19,547 bases of DNA from Chloroflexota bacterium (GTDB lineage Bacteria; Chloroflexota; Anaerolineae; Promineifilales; Promineifilaceae), in assembly GCA_024640485.1 (NCBI GenBank), contig JAHEEY010000026.1, forward strand, positions 1 to 19,547, given 5' to 3'. Every line of letters starts with the position of its first letter. Position 1 is the first letter of the stretch. The translations under genes were made by a program, and so were the position numbers. The notes under the pieces were generated by a model. The model saw only the letters and a program-made list of their open reading frames with translations, was not told the origin of the DNA and made no database searches. This document shows, piece after piece, positions 6,520 through 15,012 of this stretch.

Positions 6520-8217
6520 ATGCAAACATGGCGCATCAATGTTCGAAACCAAACGCTTACCCGTGAGGCCATCCCACCAAGTTGGGAGCATCTTGGTGGT
6601 AGAGGACTGCTGGCCCGCATACTGGTCGATGAAACCCCTGCCACCTGTGAACCATTAGGGCCCAAAAACAAGTTGATCTTTGCCCCCGGATTGTTGGTTG
6701 GTCACAGGCTGTCCAGCTGTGATCGCATTTCCGTGGGTGCCAAGAGCCCGTTGACTAACGGGGTCAAAGAGAGCAATGCTGGCGGCCGCACCGGGCTGCA
6801 GCTGACCTATCTCGGTATCAAGGCGCTGGTTATTGAAGACAAGCCTGCCGGCGACGGCTGGTGGCTGCTTCATTTAAGCGCTGATGGCGCTCGGTTTGAG
6901 CCGGCTGATGAGTTCGCCGGCATGGGCGTCTATGAGGCCGCCCCCCTGCTGTTGGAGAAATACGGCAGCAAAGTGGCGATTTCGCTTATCGGCCCCGGCG
7001 GCGAAATGGAGCTGTCAGCCGCCGGTATTCAGAATATCGATAAGGACGGCGTCCCTTCCCGCATCAGCGCCCGCGGCGGCCTTGGCGCGGTGATGGGTTC
7101 CAAGAAGCTGAAGGCGATCATCATCGATTCGTCGGCTGGCGAGAAGCCCCCAATCGTCGACATGCCCGCCTTCCGAAAAGCGCAGAAAGCGTTCAATAAG
7201 GCATTGGCCGAGCATCCCCAGATCGCTGTCTACACCGATTTCGGCACTGCCGCCATGACCAAAATGTGCAACGGCCTGGGCGCCATGCCCACCCGTAATT
7301 TCTCCAGCGGTGAGTTTGAGGGGGCTGAGAAGATCAGCGGCGAATATATGCGCCAGCTGCTGCTGAAGCGGGGCGGTGAAAGCAGTACCACCCATGCCTG
7401 TATGGCCGGCTGTACCATTCGCTGCTCCAACGTGTTCGGCGATGATGACGGCAAAAGCATCGTCTCCCCGCTGGAATACGAGACCATCGGCCTGATGGGC
7501 TCCAATCTGGGGATCGATAGTCTGGATGCCATCGCCCGCCTCAACTGGCAGGTCAATGATCTGGGCTTGGATTCCATCGAGATCGGGGCGGCGCTGGGCG
7601 TTGCCGCTGACGCTGGTCTGCTGGAATGGGGCGACGGGCAGCGTGCCCTGGAGCTGATGGAAGAGATGCGCGCCGGCACTCCCCTGGGCCGTATCTTGGG
7701 CAGCGGTGCCCTCACCACCGGCAAGGTGCTGGGTGTGGAGAGAGTCCCTGCGGTGAAGGGGCAGGCGATGTCCGCCTACGAGCCTCGGGTTATCAAAGGG
7801 ACCGGTGTCACCTTCGCCACCTCGCCTCAGGGTGCCGATCACACCTGCGGCCTGACCATCCGGGCCAAAGTCGACCATCTGAACCCGGAAGGGCAGGTGG
7901 CGTTGTCGCGAACTGCCCAGTTCAGCATGGCCGGCTACGACACCCTGGGTGCCTGCATTTTTGCCGGCTTTGGCTTCGCCGCCACCCCGGAGACTATCCG
8001 CGACCTGCTGGTAGCCCGCTACGGGCTGGACGTCGACGCTGGTATTCTGGCCCAATTGGGCAAGGAAACCCTGGAGCTGGAGCGAGAGTTCAACCGGCTG
8101 GCAGGGTTCACTGCCGCCGATGACCGGCTGCCGGAATGGATGACTCGTGAGCAGCTGCCGCCGCACAACACCGTGTTTGATGTCCCCGAAGCCGAGATGG
8201 ACGCCATTTTCGACTAA
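6520..8217 (+). CDS. Aldehyde:ferredoxin oxidoreductase (tungsten/molybdenum pterin enzyme)
   Basis: 565 residues, close to the usual length of the AOR family. These cytoplasmic enzymes interconvert aldehydes and carboxylic acids with ferredoxin, using a W- or Mo-bis-pyranopterin and one [4Fe-4S] cluster. The N-terminal domain carries the expected GGRG (residues 26-29) and later the ISARGGLGAVMGSKKLKA segment of the pterin-binding region. The cluster ligands are visible: Cys294, Cys298 and Cys302 in ACMAGCTIRC, and Cys479 in LGACIFAGF. GADHTCGL, near Cys443, matches the conserved cofactor loop. GAGAAGG at 6506-6512 fixes the ATG at 6520. The gene has its own promoter and is followed by a MoaD-like gene, a common pairing in which the small protein supplies sulfur for pterin dithiolene formation. 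The substrate cannot be told; the metal is probably tungsten, by family analogy. Confidence 0.93.
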   Translation: MQTWRINVRNQTLTREAIPPSWEHLGGRGLLARILVDETPATCEPLGPKNKLIFAPGLLVGHRLSSCDRISVGAKSPLTNGVKESNAGGRTGLQLTYLGIKALVIEDKPAGDGWWLLHLSADGARFEPADEFAGMGVYEAAPLLLEKYGSKVAISLIGPGGEMELSAAGIQNIDKDGVPSRISARGGLGAVMGSKKLKAIIIDSSAGEKPPIVDMPAFRKAQKAFNKALAEHPQIAVYTDFGTAAMTKMCNGLGAMPTRNFSSGEFEGAEKISGEYMRQLLLKRGGESSTTHACMAGCTIRCSNVFGDDDGKSIVSPLEYETIGLMGSNLGIDSLDAIARLNWQVNDLGLDSIEIGAALGVAADAGLLEWGDGQRALELMEEMRAGTPLGRILGSGALTTGKVLGVERVPAVKGQAMSAYEPRVIKGTGVTFATSPQGADHTCGLTIRAKVDHLNPEGQVALSRTAQFSMAGYDTLGACIFAGFGFAATPETIRDLLVARYGLDVDAGILAQLGKETLELEREFNRLAGFTAADDRLPEWMTREQLPPHNTVFDVPEAEMDAIFD

Positions 8218-8235
8218 GTGACCTCGTGTTTGTTG

Positions 8236-8291
8236 AGGCCAGGCACAGATGAAACGTTTCCGGAAGCCCGTTTCATCTGTATCTGGCCTTT
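8236..8291 (+). terminator. Long hairpin between aldehyde oxidoreductase and moaD genes
   Basis: A 19-bp stem in two parts (AGGCCAG 8236-8242 with CTGGCCT 8283-8289, and ACAGATGAAACG 8245-8256 with CGTTTCATCTGT 8269-8280) is broken only by a 2x2 internal loop. The 12-base loop contains the palindrome TTCCGGAA. Only three T follow, so it may be a weak terminator, an mRNA-stabilising structure or an attenuator for the moaD gene. Confidence 0.55.
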
Positions 8292-8305
8292 AGATTGTTA
8301 AGATA

Positions 8306-8545
8306 TTGATTGTAACCGTTCATCTGCACACTATTCTCCAGCGCCATACGCCGGACGGGATCATCGACCGGCTTGAACTGACCCTGCCGCCCGGCAGCCT
8401 GATGGCGGATCTGCTGGCTCAGCTCGACATCAAACTCAGTTCAGACAATCTACTGCTGGTACTCAACGGCCGGATCACCGATCTGGATCAGCCGCTGGCT
8501 GACAACGATCGGGTCAACTTGATGCCGGCCATGTCCGGGGGCTGA
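8306..8545 (+). CDS. MoaD/ThiS-family sulfur carrier protein
   Basis: 79 residues with a beta-grasp layout: strand IVTVHLHTIL, Pro-Gly-Ser-LMADLLAQL helix, LLVLNGR strand, then DNDRVNLMPAMSGG ending in the diagnostic Gly-Gly. In MoaD and ThiS that C-terminal Gly is activated as an adenylate and then a thiocarboxylate, which donates sulfur to molybdopterin or thiazole. Its position behind the aldehyde oxidoreductase gene suggests it serves the tungsto- or molybdopterin of that enzyme. The start is a TTG at 8306; the frame is closed by TAG at 8291 and the ribosome site is weak, so its expression may depend on the upstream gene. The long hairpin ends 14 bases before the start and could limit expression relative to the oxidoreductase. 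Confidence 0.82.
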   Translation: MIVTVHLHTILQRHTPDGIIDRLELTLPPGSLMADLLAQLDIKLSSDNLLLVLNGRITDLDQPLADNDRVNLMPAMSGG

Positions 8546-8595
8546 CCCCAACTCGCTGCTGACCGGTATTCTTCTTTCCTGCTCCCCCCAGCTTA

Positions 8596-8604
8596 TGCTA
8601 TCAT
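8596..8604 (+). promoter_or_regulatory. Extended -10 promoter candidate for the cyclase gene
   Basis: TGCTATCAT is a TGn-extended -10 element with TATCAT at 8599-8604, about 85 bases before the cyclase ATG. A convincing -35 box is not seen, as is common for extended -10 promoters. Confidence 0.35.
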
Positions 8605-8688
8605 CAAGCCAGTGAGAATATCAGGTCCCTCTCCGTCATGGTAAAATGAGCTAAACGTGCTTCTAGAAAAGCTGTAGGAGATCGTCCA

Positions 8689-11286
8689 ATGGCTGAAGAA
8701 CGACAGCGAAAGCAGGTCACCGTCCTCTTTGCCGATGTGTCCGGGTTTACCGCCATGTCGGAAACGATGGATGCTGAAGATGTTGGCGAGGTGATGAACG
8801 CGCTGTGGCAGAAGCTCGATGGCGCTATCGTTGATCACGGCGGCCTGATCGACAAGCATATCGGCGACGCGGTAATGGCCCTCTGGGGCACAAGCGCCGG
8901 CAGAGAGGATGATCCGGAACGGGCTATCCAGGCTGCTCTGGTGATGCAGGCGGAGCTGCAGCGGTTCGCCCAGGATCAATCCATCGGCACCCCGCTGCGC
9001 ATGCGGATCGGCATCAACACGGGGCCGGTCCTGCTGGGAGCGGTCGGAACTACCGGAGAGTTCACCGCTATGGGGGATACGGTCAATATCGCCAGCAGGC
9101 TGGAGCACGCCGCCCCAATTGGCGGCATCCTCATCAGCCGGGCAACTCACCAACATGTACGCAGTTTGTTCGATGTCACCGAGCAGAAGCCGATCACCGT
9201 CAAGGGGAAGAGCGAGCCGTTGGACGTGTTTACCGTGGAGCGGGCCAAGCCGCGGGCGTTCCGGCTGGAAACCAGAGGAATCGAAGGGATTAGAATCGCC
9301 ATGATTGGGCGAGAATCTGAACTGGAAATGCTCCAGGACAGCTTCTACGCCGCCGTGCAGAGCCAGCAAGGGCGGCAGGTGACGGTCATCGGCGAGGCAG
9401 GGATAGGAAAATCCCGGCTCTTGAATGAATTTGATGCCTGGCTGGCGGCACTGCCTAAAAAGGTCACTTACTTCAGAGGTAGGGCCGACCAGCGAATGCA
9501 GTCCCAGCCGTATTCACTACTGCGAGATCTATTCGTTTTCCACTGCCAGATTCATGATAACGATGACCGGCATCAAGTCTGGCGCAAACTTGAGACAGCC
9601 ACAACCGTTTCATTGGCAGGCGAAGGTTTGAGCCAGCGTCAGCTTTACTTGATAGGGTGGCTGTTGGGTTTTGAATTTCCTGGCGAGGGGCCGCCTGAGG
9701 AACTGCCGCAGAGCAGCAAAGAGCTCCGTCATCAGGCGATCAGCACCATCAGCGATTTCTTCCAAGCGGCCTCCGCCCAGCACCCAGTGGTGGCGTTCCT
9801 TGAGGATATTCATTGGGCTGACGATAGTTCCCTGGAAATCATGGAAACATTGATGACCACATTATCCGGGCATGGGTTCATGTTACTCTGCCTGGCCCGG
9901 CCACCGCTGCTGGAACGGTGGCCCGAATGGGGGCAGGGGAAACCGTATCAAAGCCGGCTCTTCTTGGAACCGCTGTCCAGGGAAGAAACAGGAAGCCTGA
10001 TAGACCAGATCCTGCAGAAGGTTGAGGATCTGCCGGAAGCGCTGCGAACGCTGATTGTGGAAAACGCCCAGGGGAACCCGTTCTACGTTGAGGAGTTGGT
10101 CAAGATGCTGATCGAAGATGGCATCATCATCACCAGCAGCGCCCACTGGTTGGTGAACCCAACCCGGCTGCCGGAGGTGCGCATCCCGCCCAGCCTGACC
10201 GGGGTGCTGCAGGCCCGTCTAGACAGCCTCAGCGAAAAAGAGCGGACCCTCTTGCAGCGAGCCGCCGTGATCGGCCGGGCATTTTGGGACGAGGTCCTCG
10301 CTTTTCTGGCGACTAAGGAGGGGGAAGGTGACAGCGAAGGGCCGCAGGATGCCGAGGCTGAGGAAACTCGCCAGCTTCTGGAAACTTTGCGAGAACGGGA
10401 GCTGATACTGCCTCAGGAATCGGCCGATTTCGAAGGCATCCAGGGATATCTGTTCAAGAACGTGGTCTTGAGGGAAGTTACCTACGAAAGTGTCCTCAAG
10501 AAGGAGCGGCGGGATTATCATGCCAAGGTAGCTAAATGGCTGATAGAACACAGCGGGGAACGGGCCAATGAACATGCCAGCCTCATCGCCGATCATTTAG
10601 AGCGTGCCCAGCAGAGGAGTGAGGCTATTGTTTATCTCAAGGTAGCCGGAGAACAGGCCCAGAAGAGCAGTGCCTTTCGAGAGGCGCTGAGCTTCTTCCG
10701 GCGAGCGTTATCGATGTTGGCTGCCAGTGACAGTGAAGAGCGGATGGTGCTGACCCGGCAGATAGGCAAGGCCCTCTACGAGCTGGGCCATTGGGATGCG
10801 GCTAAGACGCAGCTGCAGGAGAGCCTATCCATTGCCCGCCAGATGGCCAATCCCCATGAAATCGCCAACAACCTGCGTGCCCTGGGTATTGTGGCAGAGA
10901 GCCAGGGGAAGTACACCGAGGCCAAGGAATGGCTTCAGGAGAGTTTGAGCTCCGCCCGGGCAGCGGCAGATCCCAAGCAGATCATTGCCTCGCTCCACGC
11001 CTTGGGCGGTATTGCCGAGAAACAAGGTAAATACCTGGAAGCGAAGGATAGATTGGAGGAAAGCTTGTCGCTGGCCCGAAAAAACGTCGATCAAGTCAGC
11101 GCTGCCCAGGCGGCCAACCTGCAGCAGGCGCTGGAAAGCGCCTCGGGCGCATATGATGCGGCCAAGAGCCGGGTCGCTGAGGGGATTTCCAAACTGCAGT
11201 TGGATAAGAATCGAAAGCGGCTGAGCAAATCATTCGGCACTTTAAGCCGGTTTGCCCGCCGTAAGGCCAGCGACGAAGAAGAGTGA
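8689..11286 (+). CDS. Adenylyl cyclase - ATPase - TPR regulatory protein
   Basis: 865 residues in three parts. Residues 8-190 are a class III nucleotide cyclase domain with its key residues present: metal-binding Asp16 (LFADVSGFT) and Asp60 (KHIGDAVMALWG), adenine-recognising Lys56 and Asp130 (AMGDTVN), and transition-state Asn133 and Arg137 (NIASRLE). This set predicts a working adenylyl cyclase making cAMP. Residues about 205-500 are an AAA/STAND-type ATPase with Walker A GEAGIGKS (235-242) and Walker B VVAFLEDIHWADD (367-379). The remainder is helical with TPR repeats, seen as near-repeats around LGHWDAAKTQLQESLSIAR, KYTEAKEWLQESLSSAR and KYLEAKDRLEESLSLAR. The family is thought to sense partners or ligands through the ATPase/TPR part; the signal here is unknown. 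No membrane segment is visible. TAGGAGAT before the ATG supports the start. Confidence 0.92.
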   Translation: MAEERQRKQVTVLFADVSGFTAMSETMDAEDVGEVMNALWQKLDGAIVDHGGLIDKHIGDAVMALWGTSAGREDDPERAIQAALVMQAELQRFAQDQSIGTPLRMRIGINTGPVLLGAVGTTGEFTAMGDTVNIASRLEHAAPIGGILISRATHQHVRSLFDVTEQKPITVKGKSEPLDVFTVERAKPRAFRLETRGIEGIRIAMIGRESELEMLQDSFYAAVQSQQGRQVTVIGEAGIGKSRLLNEFDAWLAALPKKVTYFRGRADQRMQSQPYSLLRDLFVFHCQIHDNDDRHQVWRKLETATTVSLAGEGLSQRQLYLIGWLLGFEFPGEGPPEELPQSSKELRHQAISTISDFFQAASAQHPVVAFLEDIHWADDSSLEIMETLMTTLSGHGFMLLCLARPPLLERWPEWGQGKPYQSRLFLEPLSREETGSLIDQILQKVEDLPEALRTLIVENAQGNPFYVEELVKMLIEDGIIITSSAHWLVNPTRLPEVRIPPSLTGVLQARLDSLSEKERTLLQRAAVIGRAFWDEVLAFLATKEGEGDSEGPQDAEAEETRQLLETLRERELILPQESADFEGIQGYLFKNVVLREVTYESVLKKERRDYHAKVAKWLIEHSGERANEHASLIADHLERAQQRSEAIVYLKVAGEQAQKSSAFREALSFFRRALSMLAASDSEERMVLTRQIGKALYELGHWDAAKTQLQESLSIARQMANPHEIANNLRALGIVAESQGKYTEAKEWLQESLSSARAAADPKQIIASLHALGGIAEKQGKYLEAKDRLEESLSLARKNVDQVSAAQAANLQQALESASGAYDAAKSRVAEGISKLQLDKNRKRLSKSFGTLSRFARRKASDEEE

Positions 11287-11384
11287 CCGCCGCGGCGATG
11301 TTTCAGCCGCATACCAGCCTTGTCCGTTCAGATGCCGGCGCGCCATTTCAGAGCATCAAGGGCAGCCGTATAAGGAGATAGAGT

Positions 11385-12950
11385 ATGACATTGCCTTCCC
11401 AATCCGCCGGAGATGACACACCAGCAGTGCCGATCCAGACCGCCGCCGATTACATCGAAAGCTTACGCGGGCGCAGCCTGCGGGTCTTCTTGTTTGGCCA
11501 GCTGGTAGAGGAACCGGTGGATCACCCGGTGATTCGCCCGTCTATCAACGCCATGGCCGAGACTTACGAGCTGGCCCGGCAGCAGCCGGCGCTGGCGACG
11601 GCCCATTCTCCTTTCACCGGCCAACCCGTCAATCGCTTTCTCCATATCGCCACCTCCGCTGAGGAACTGGTGATGCAGAACAAGATGCAGCGCCGGCTGG
11701 GCCAGCGGACCGGCACCTGTTTCCAGCGCTGTGTCGGTATGGATGCCTTGAATTCACTCTATTCAACCACCTACGACATGGATCAGCAGCTGGGGACAGA
11801 TTACCATGCCCGGCTGGTAGCGTTCATCACCATGGCCCAGCGAGCCAACCTGGTCATCGGCGGGGCTATGACCGATGTCAAGGGAGATCGCAGCAAGGCG
11901 CCGCACCAGCAGGCGGACCCGGACCTGTTCGTCCACGTGGTCAAACGGACCGACGACGGCGTTTTCGTCAGCGGCGCCAAAGCCCATCAGACCGGCTGCA
12001 TCAATTCCCATTGGATGATTATCATGCCCACCATGCGCCTGGGCCCTGAAGATAGGGATTACGCTGTCATCGGCGCTGTCCCGGTCGATGCTGAGGGCAT
12101 TACCTATATCTACGGACGGCAATCCTGCGATATGCGCGCCCTGCATGGGGAATCGTTGGATGCCGGCAACGCCCAATTCGCCGGGCAGGAAGCGATGGTG
12201 ATCCTGGAGAACGTCTTTATCCCCTGGCGCTATCTGTTCATGGACGGGGAGTTTGAGTTTGCCGCTCCGCTGGTGGAGCGGTTCACCTGCTACCACCGGC
12301 GCAGCTACGTCTGCAAGAGCGGGGTAGGCGATGTCCTGATCGGCGCCGCCGCCACCATCGCCGATTACAACGGTGTTCCCAAGGTGTCCCACATCCGCGA
12401 CAAGCTGGTGGAGATGACCCATTTGAATGAGACCATCTACGGCACCGGTATCGCCGCCTCTTATCAGGGTTACCCCACCCAATCCGGTGTTTATCAGCCT
12501 GATGATATGCTGGCCAATGTCTGCAAACATCATGTCACCAAACTGCCCTATGAAATCGGCCGCCTGGCCCAGGATTTGGCTGGCGGGCTGATGGTGACGC
12601 TGCCCTCAGAGAAAGATTTGGATAATCCCGAGGCCGGTCCGCTGCTGCGCAAATATTTGAAGGGACGCCCGGAGATCGACACCGTGGATCGGATGCGGAT
12701 CTTGCGATTGATCGAGAACATGACCCTGGGCCGCAACGCGGTGGGATATCTCACCGAATCGATGCACGGCGCCGGTTCACCTCAGGCGCAGCGTATCCTG
12801 ATCGGCCGGCAGATGGAGGCGGATTTCCGAAAAGATCTGGCCAAACGATTGGCCGGTGTCGAGGTGGATGGGGAAGCCGGGGGACGACCGCCGGAAGGGG
12901 GGTATATGAGCCGCGTATTCGCACCAGTAGATCGGAAAGAGGACGGTTAA
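11385..12950 (+). CDS. HpaB-family flavoprotein, 4-hydroxybutyryl-CoA dehydratase-like
   Basis: 521 residues, related to the 4-hydroxyphenylacetate 3-hydroxylase/4-hydroxybutyryl-CoA dehydratase superfamily. Dehydratase members bind FAD and a [4Fe-4S] cluster held by three Cys and one His, and turn 4-hydroxybutyryl-CoA into crotonyl-CoA. Here Cys112-F-Q-R-Cys116 matches the first pair, with the Gln between them, and H304-R-R-S-Y-V-C310-K gives the His and third Cys. GAKAHQTG matches the FAD/substrate Thr segment, and GVGDVLIGAA follows the cluster. The presence of all cluster ligands argues for a dehydratase or vinylacetyl-CoA isomerase rather than a flavin hydroxylase. His and Cys are six residues apart here, against seven in the characterised Clostridium aminobutyricum enzyme as I recall it (H292/C299). 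AAGGAG at 11371-11376 supports the start. The acyl-CoA synthetase gene begins 14 bases downstream. Confidence 0.82.
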   Translation: MTLPSQSAGDDTPAVPIQTAADYIESLRGRSLRVFLFGQLVEEPVDHPVIRPSINAMAETYELARQQPALATAHSPFTGQPVNRFLHIATSAEELVMQNKMQRRLGQRTGTCFQRCVGMDALNSLYSTTYDMDQQLGTDYHARLVAFITMAQRANLVIGGAMTDVKGDRSKAPHQQADPDLFVHVVKRTDDGVFVSGAKAHQTGCINSHWMIIMPTMRLGPEDRDYAVIGAVPVDAEGITYIYGRQSCDMRALHGESLDAGNAQFAGQEAMVILENVFIPWRYLFMDGEFEFAAPLVERFTCYHRRSYVCKSGVGDVLIGAAATIADYNGVPKVSHIRDKLVEMTHLNETIYGTGIAASYQGYPTQSGVYQPDDMLANVCKHHVTKLPYEIGRLAQDLAGGLMVTLPSEKDLDNPEAGPLLRKYLKGRPEIDTVDRMRILRLIENMTLGRNAVGYLTESMHGAGSPQAQRILIGRQMEADFRKDLAKRLAGVEVDGEAGGRPPEGGYMSRVFAPVDRKEDG

Positions 12951-12964
12951 AGGAGATCGCGGTC

Positions 12965-14755
12965 ATGAATATCAGGAGGACGATTGCCCATCTTAGCCAT
13001 TATCGTGCCAGTCAGTCAGCAGAGGCGCCTAGCGCCCGCCTGCTCACTGACGATGGCGTAGCAACTATCAGCTGGGGGGAGACGTTCCGGCGCGCTTCCG
13101 AGTTGGCCATGGGGCTTTACGCCCTGGGTGCCCGCAAAGGGGAGCGCATCGCCATAATCAGCGACACCCGCTATGAATGGACCCTCTGCGACAGCGCGGT
13201 GCTCAGTTTTGGCGGTGTGGTCGTTGGCATTTACCCTACCAGCACTGCCGATCAAATGGCTTATATCCTGCGTCACAGCGAATGCCGCTTCGCCTTCCTG
13301 GAGGATCAGAAACAGTTTCAAAAGCTGTCCTCTGTGGAGTTGCCGGCGATGGAGCAGATGATCATTTTTGACAGTGACGGCCTGCCGGAAGATGGCTGGA
13401 TATCCCTGGACTCACTGGCGGGAAAAGGGCGGGAACTGCTGGCCCAGCAGCCGGGTCTGCCCGACGAGCTGCGCGATGCCGTTGTCGCCGAAGATATCGC
13501 CTCCCTGGTCTATACCAGCGGCACCACCGGCCCGCCGAAAGGGGTGGTCTTGCGCCATAGAAATCTGTACGATATCGCTCAGGATATCAAAGAGTTCCTG
13601 CCCCTGGCGCCGCCCGATACCGGCACCGCCTTTCTGCCGATGGCCCATATCTTGCAGCGGGTTAACGGCTATGTCAGCAGCAGCGCTGGCATCAGCGGCT
13701 GCTTCATCACAGATCTGACCCGGCTGGTAGAAGGGTTCAAGCGGTCCAACCCAACGGTCATTTCTGGCGTTCCCCGAGTTTTTGAGAAAATGCATGCTGC
13801 CATATTCGCCGGAATCGAGCAAGCAGCTCCCAGGCGAAAGAAGCTGCTGAAGAAAGCGCTGGCTTTGGGCGTCGAACGAAGCCGCTGTATTCAACAGAGC
13901 CGTCCTGTCCCGCTGATGCTGAGGCTGCAGACTCGGCTGTACGACAAGCTGGTCTACAGCAAGATACGGGCCGGTCTCTTTGGCGACCAGATCAGATACA
14001 TGACTTCTGGCGCCGCCCCGCTGGGAATGGCCCAGCTGGAGTTCTTCCACGCCATCGGCATCCCTATCTACGAAGGGTACGGCCTCACCGAGACCAGCAG
14101 CCCGATTACCCTGAATGGCCCTTCCGCCTTCAAGTTCGGCACGGTCGGCCGCCCGTTTCCCGGCTCCCAGGTCAAAATCGCTGAAGATGGCGAGATCCTG
14201 CTGAAAGGTCCGGGGGTTTTCTCGGAGTATTACAAGGATCCGGAAGCAACTATCGCCGCCTTCACCGAAGACGGCTGGTTCAAGAGCGGCGATATCGGCC
14301 AGATTGACGATGACGGCTTCCTGACTATCACTGATCGCAAAAAGAATCTGATCATCACCGCCGGCGGCAAAAATGTCGCCCCGGCTATCCTGGAAAACTT
14401 GATCATGTCCGATCCGTATATCGGACAGGTGATGGCATACGGTGACCGCCGCCGTTATGTGACCGCCTTAATTATCCTGGACGAAGAAGCGATCATGCAG
14501 TGGGCCAAAGATAGAGGGAAGGAAGGTCTCTCATACCAGGCGTTGACCCAGGATGAAGAGGTCCAGCTGATGGTGGCGGCTGCTGTTGACAAAGGGAATC
14601 AGCAGCTGGCTCGATTCGAGCAGATCAAATATTTCCGCATTGTGCCTGAAGAGCTTACCGTATCCAGCGGCATGCTGACCCCCACCTATAAGCTGAAGCG
14701 GGGGGCGGTGATCGACAAATACGCCCATCTCATCGAAGAGATGTATGACAATTAG
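12965..14755 (+). CDS. Long-chain acyl-CoA synthetase (AMP-forming, FadD15-like)
   Basis: 596 residues of the ANL superfamily. The enzyme activates a carboxylic acid with ATP to an acyl-adenylate, then transfers it to CoA. Visible motifs are the phosphate-binding loop YTSGTTGPPKG (183-193), the adenine/acyl motif YGLTE (372-376), the hinge region DGWFKSGDIG with DGFLTITDRKKNLI, and a C-terminal GGKNVAPAILEN segment typical of FAA/FadD15-type long-chain enzymes. The start has an AAAGGAG site overlapping the stop codon of the dehydratase-like gene (12949-12955), so the two genes are translated in a coupled way. This suggests that the ligase makes the CoA thioester used by its neighbour. The family usually prefers long fatty acids, so use on 4-hydroxybutyrate or a similar short acid is only inference. 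A terminator follows about 55 bases after the stop. Confidence 0.92.
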   Translation: MNIRRTIAHLSHYRASQSAEAPSARLLTDDGVATISWGETFRRASELAMGLYALGARKGERIAIISDTRYEWTLCDSAVLSFGGVVVGIYPTSTADQMAYILRHSECRFAFLEDQKQFQKLSSVELPAMEQMIIFDSDGLPEDGWISLDSLAGKGRELLAQQPGLPDELRDAVVAEDIASLVYTSGTTGPPKGVVLRHRNLYDIAQDIKEFLPLAPPDTGTAFLPMAHILQRVNGYVSSSAGISGCFITDLTRLVEGFKRSNPTVISGVPRVFEKMHAAIFAGIEQAAPRRKKLLKKALALGVERSRCIQQSRPVPLMLRLQTRLYDKLVYSKIRAGLFGDQIRYMTSGAAPLGMAQLEFFHAIGIPIYEGYGLTETSSPITLNGPSAFKFGTVGRPFPGSQVKIAEDGEILLKGPGVFSEYYKDPEATIAAFTEDGWFKSGDIGQIDDDGFLTITDRKKNLIITAGGKNVAPAILENLIMSDPYIGQVMAYGDRRRYVTALIILDEEAIMQWAKDRGKEGLSYQALTQDEEVQLMVAAAVDKGNQQLARFEQIKYFRIVPEELTVSSGMLTPTYKLKRGAVIDKYAHLIEEMYDN

Positions 14756-14810
14756 CTGATTCCGAACTGACGCTGACTGATGACGGCTGTGCCTTCATGC
14801 TGACTAAGGC

Positions 14811-14843
14811 CCTCCGCCGCTCCTGGCTGCGGAGGCTTATTTT
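14811..14843 (+). terminator. Rho-independent terminator after the acyl-CoA synthetase gene
   Basis: A perfect 7-bp stem (CCTCCGC 14811-14817 with GCGGAGG 14829-14835), extendable by AAG/CTT with a bulge, is followed by CTTATTTTCC. It ends the dehydratase-like/ligase transcript. Confidence 0.72.
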
Positions 14844-14927
14844 CCTTTGTTAACATCGCTCCTTCAGGGCCGCAGCTGGTTGCCCTCGCAGGTTCTTTTC
14901 GTTCCCCCGCTTAACCCTCCCTTAGAG

Positions 14928-14936
14928 TATTATAGT
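14928..14936 (+). promoter_or_regulatory. Candidate -10 region for the DUF3105 pair
   Basis: TATTATAGT offers overlapping -10 matches (TATTAT and TATAGT) about 80 bases before the first DUF3105 start and 85 bases after the previous terminator. No convincing -35 box is seen. Confidence 0.3.
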
Positions 14937-14950
14937 GCTCGCGTCGCTGA

Positions 14951-14972
14951 TGCTACACTGGTGCTACACTGG
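14951..14972 (+). repeat. Perfect 11-bp tandem duplication in the DUF3105 leader
   Basis: TGCTACACTGG occurs twice head to tail (14951-14961 and 14962-14972), followed by TGC. It lies between the candidate -10 region and the ATG at 15013. It may be a slippage product or a double binding site. Confidence 0.8.
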
Positions 14973-15012
14973 TGCCGCTAAATCAGTCTCGGCGAAAAAA
15001 GAGGATGAGGTT

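Noticed and set aside
7015..8166. Minus-strand open frame of 383 codons opposite the aldehyde oxidoreductase gene
   Set aside because: It is a shadow of a GC-rich gene with clear family motifs on the plus strand; its peptide shows no recognisable domain.
11763..12533. Minus-strand open frame of 256 codons opposite the dehydratase-like gene
   Set aside because: Low-complexity Gly/His/Asp-rich translation without motifs; the plus-strand gene has all cluster ligands and a ribosome site.
14935..15012. Upstream ATG extension of the first DUF3105 protein
   Set aside because: It would add a peptide translated from the tandem repeat and candidate promoter region; the ATG at 15013 has a properly spaced ribosome site.
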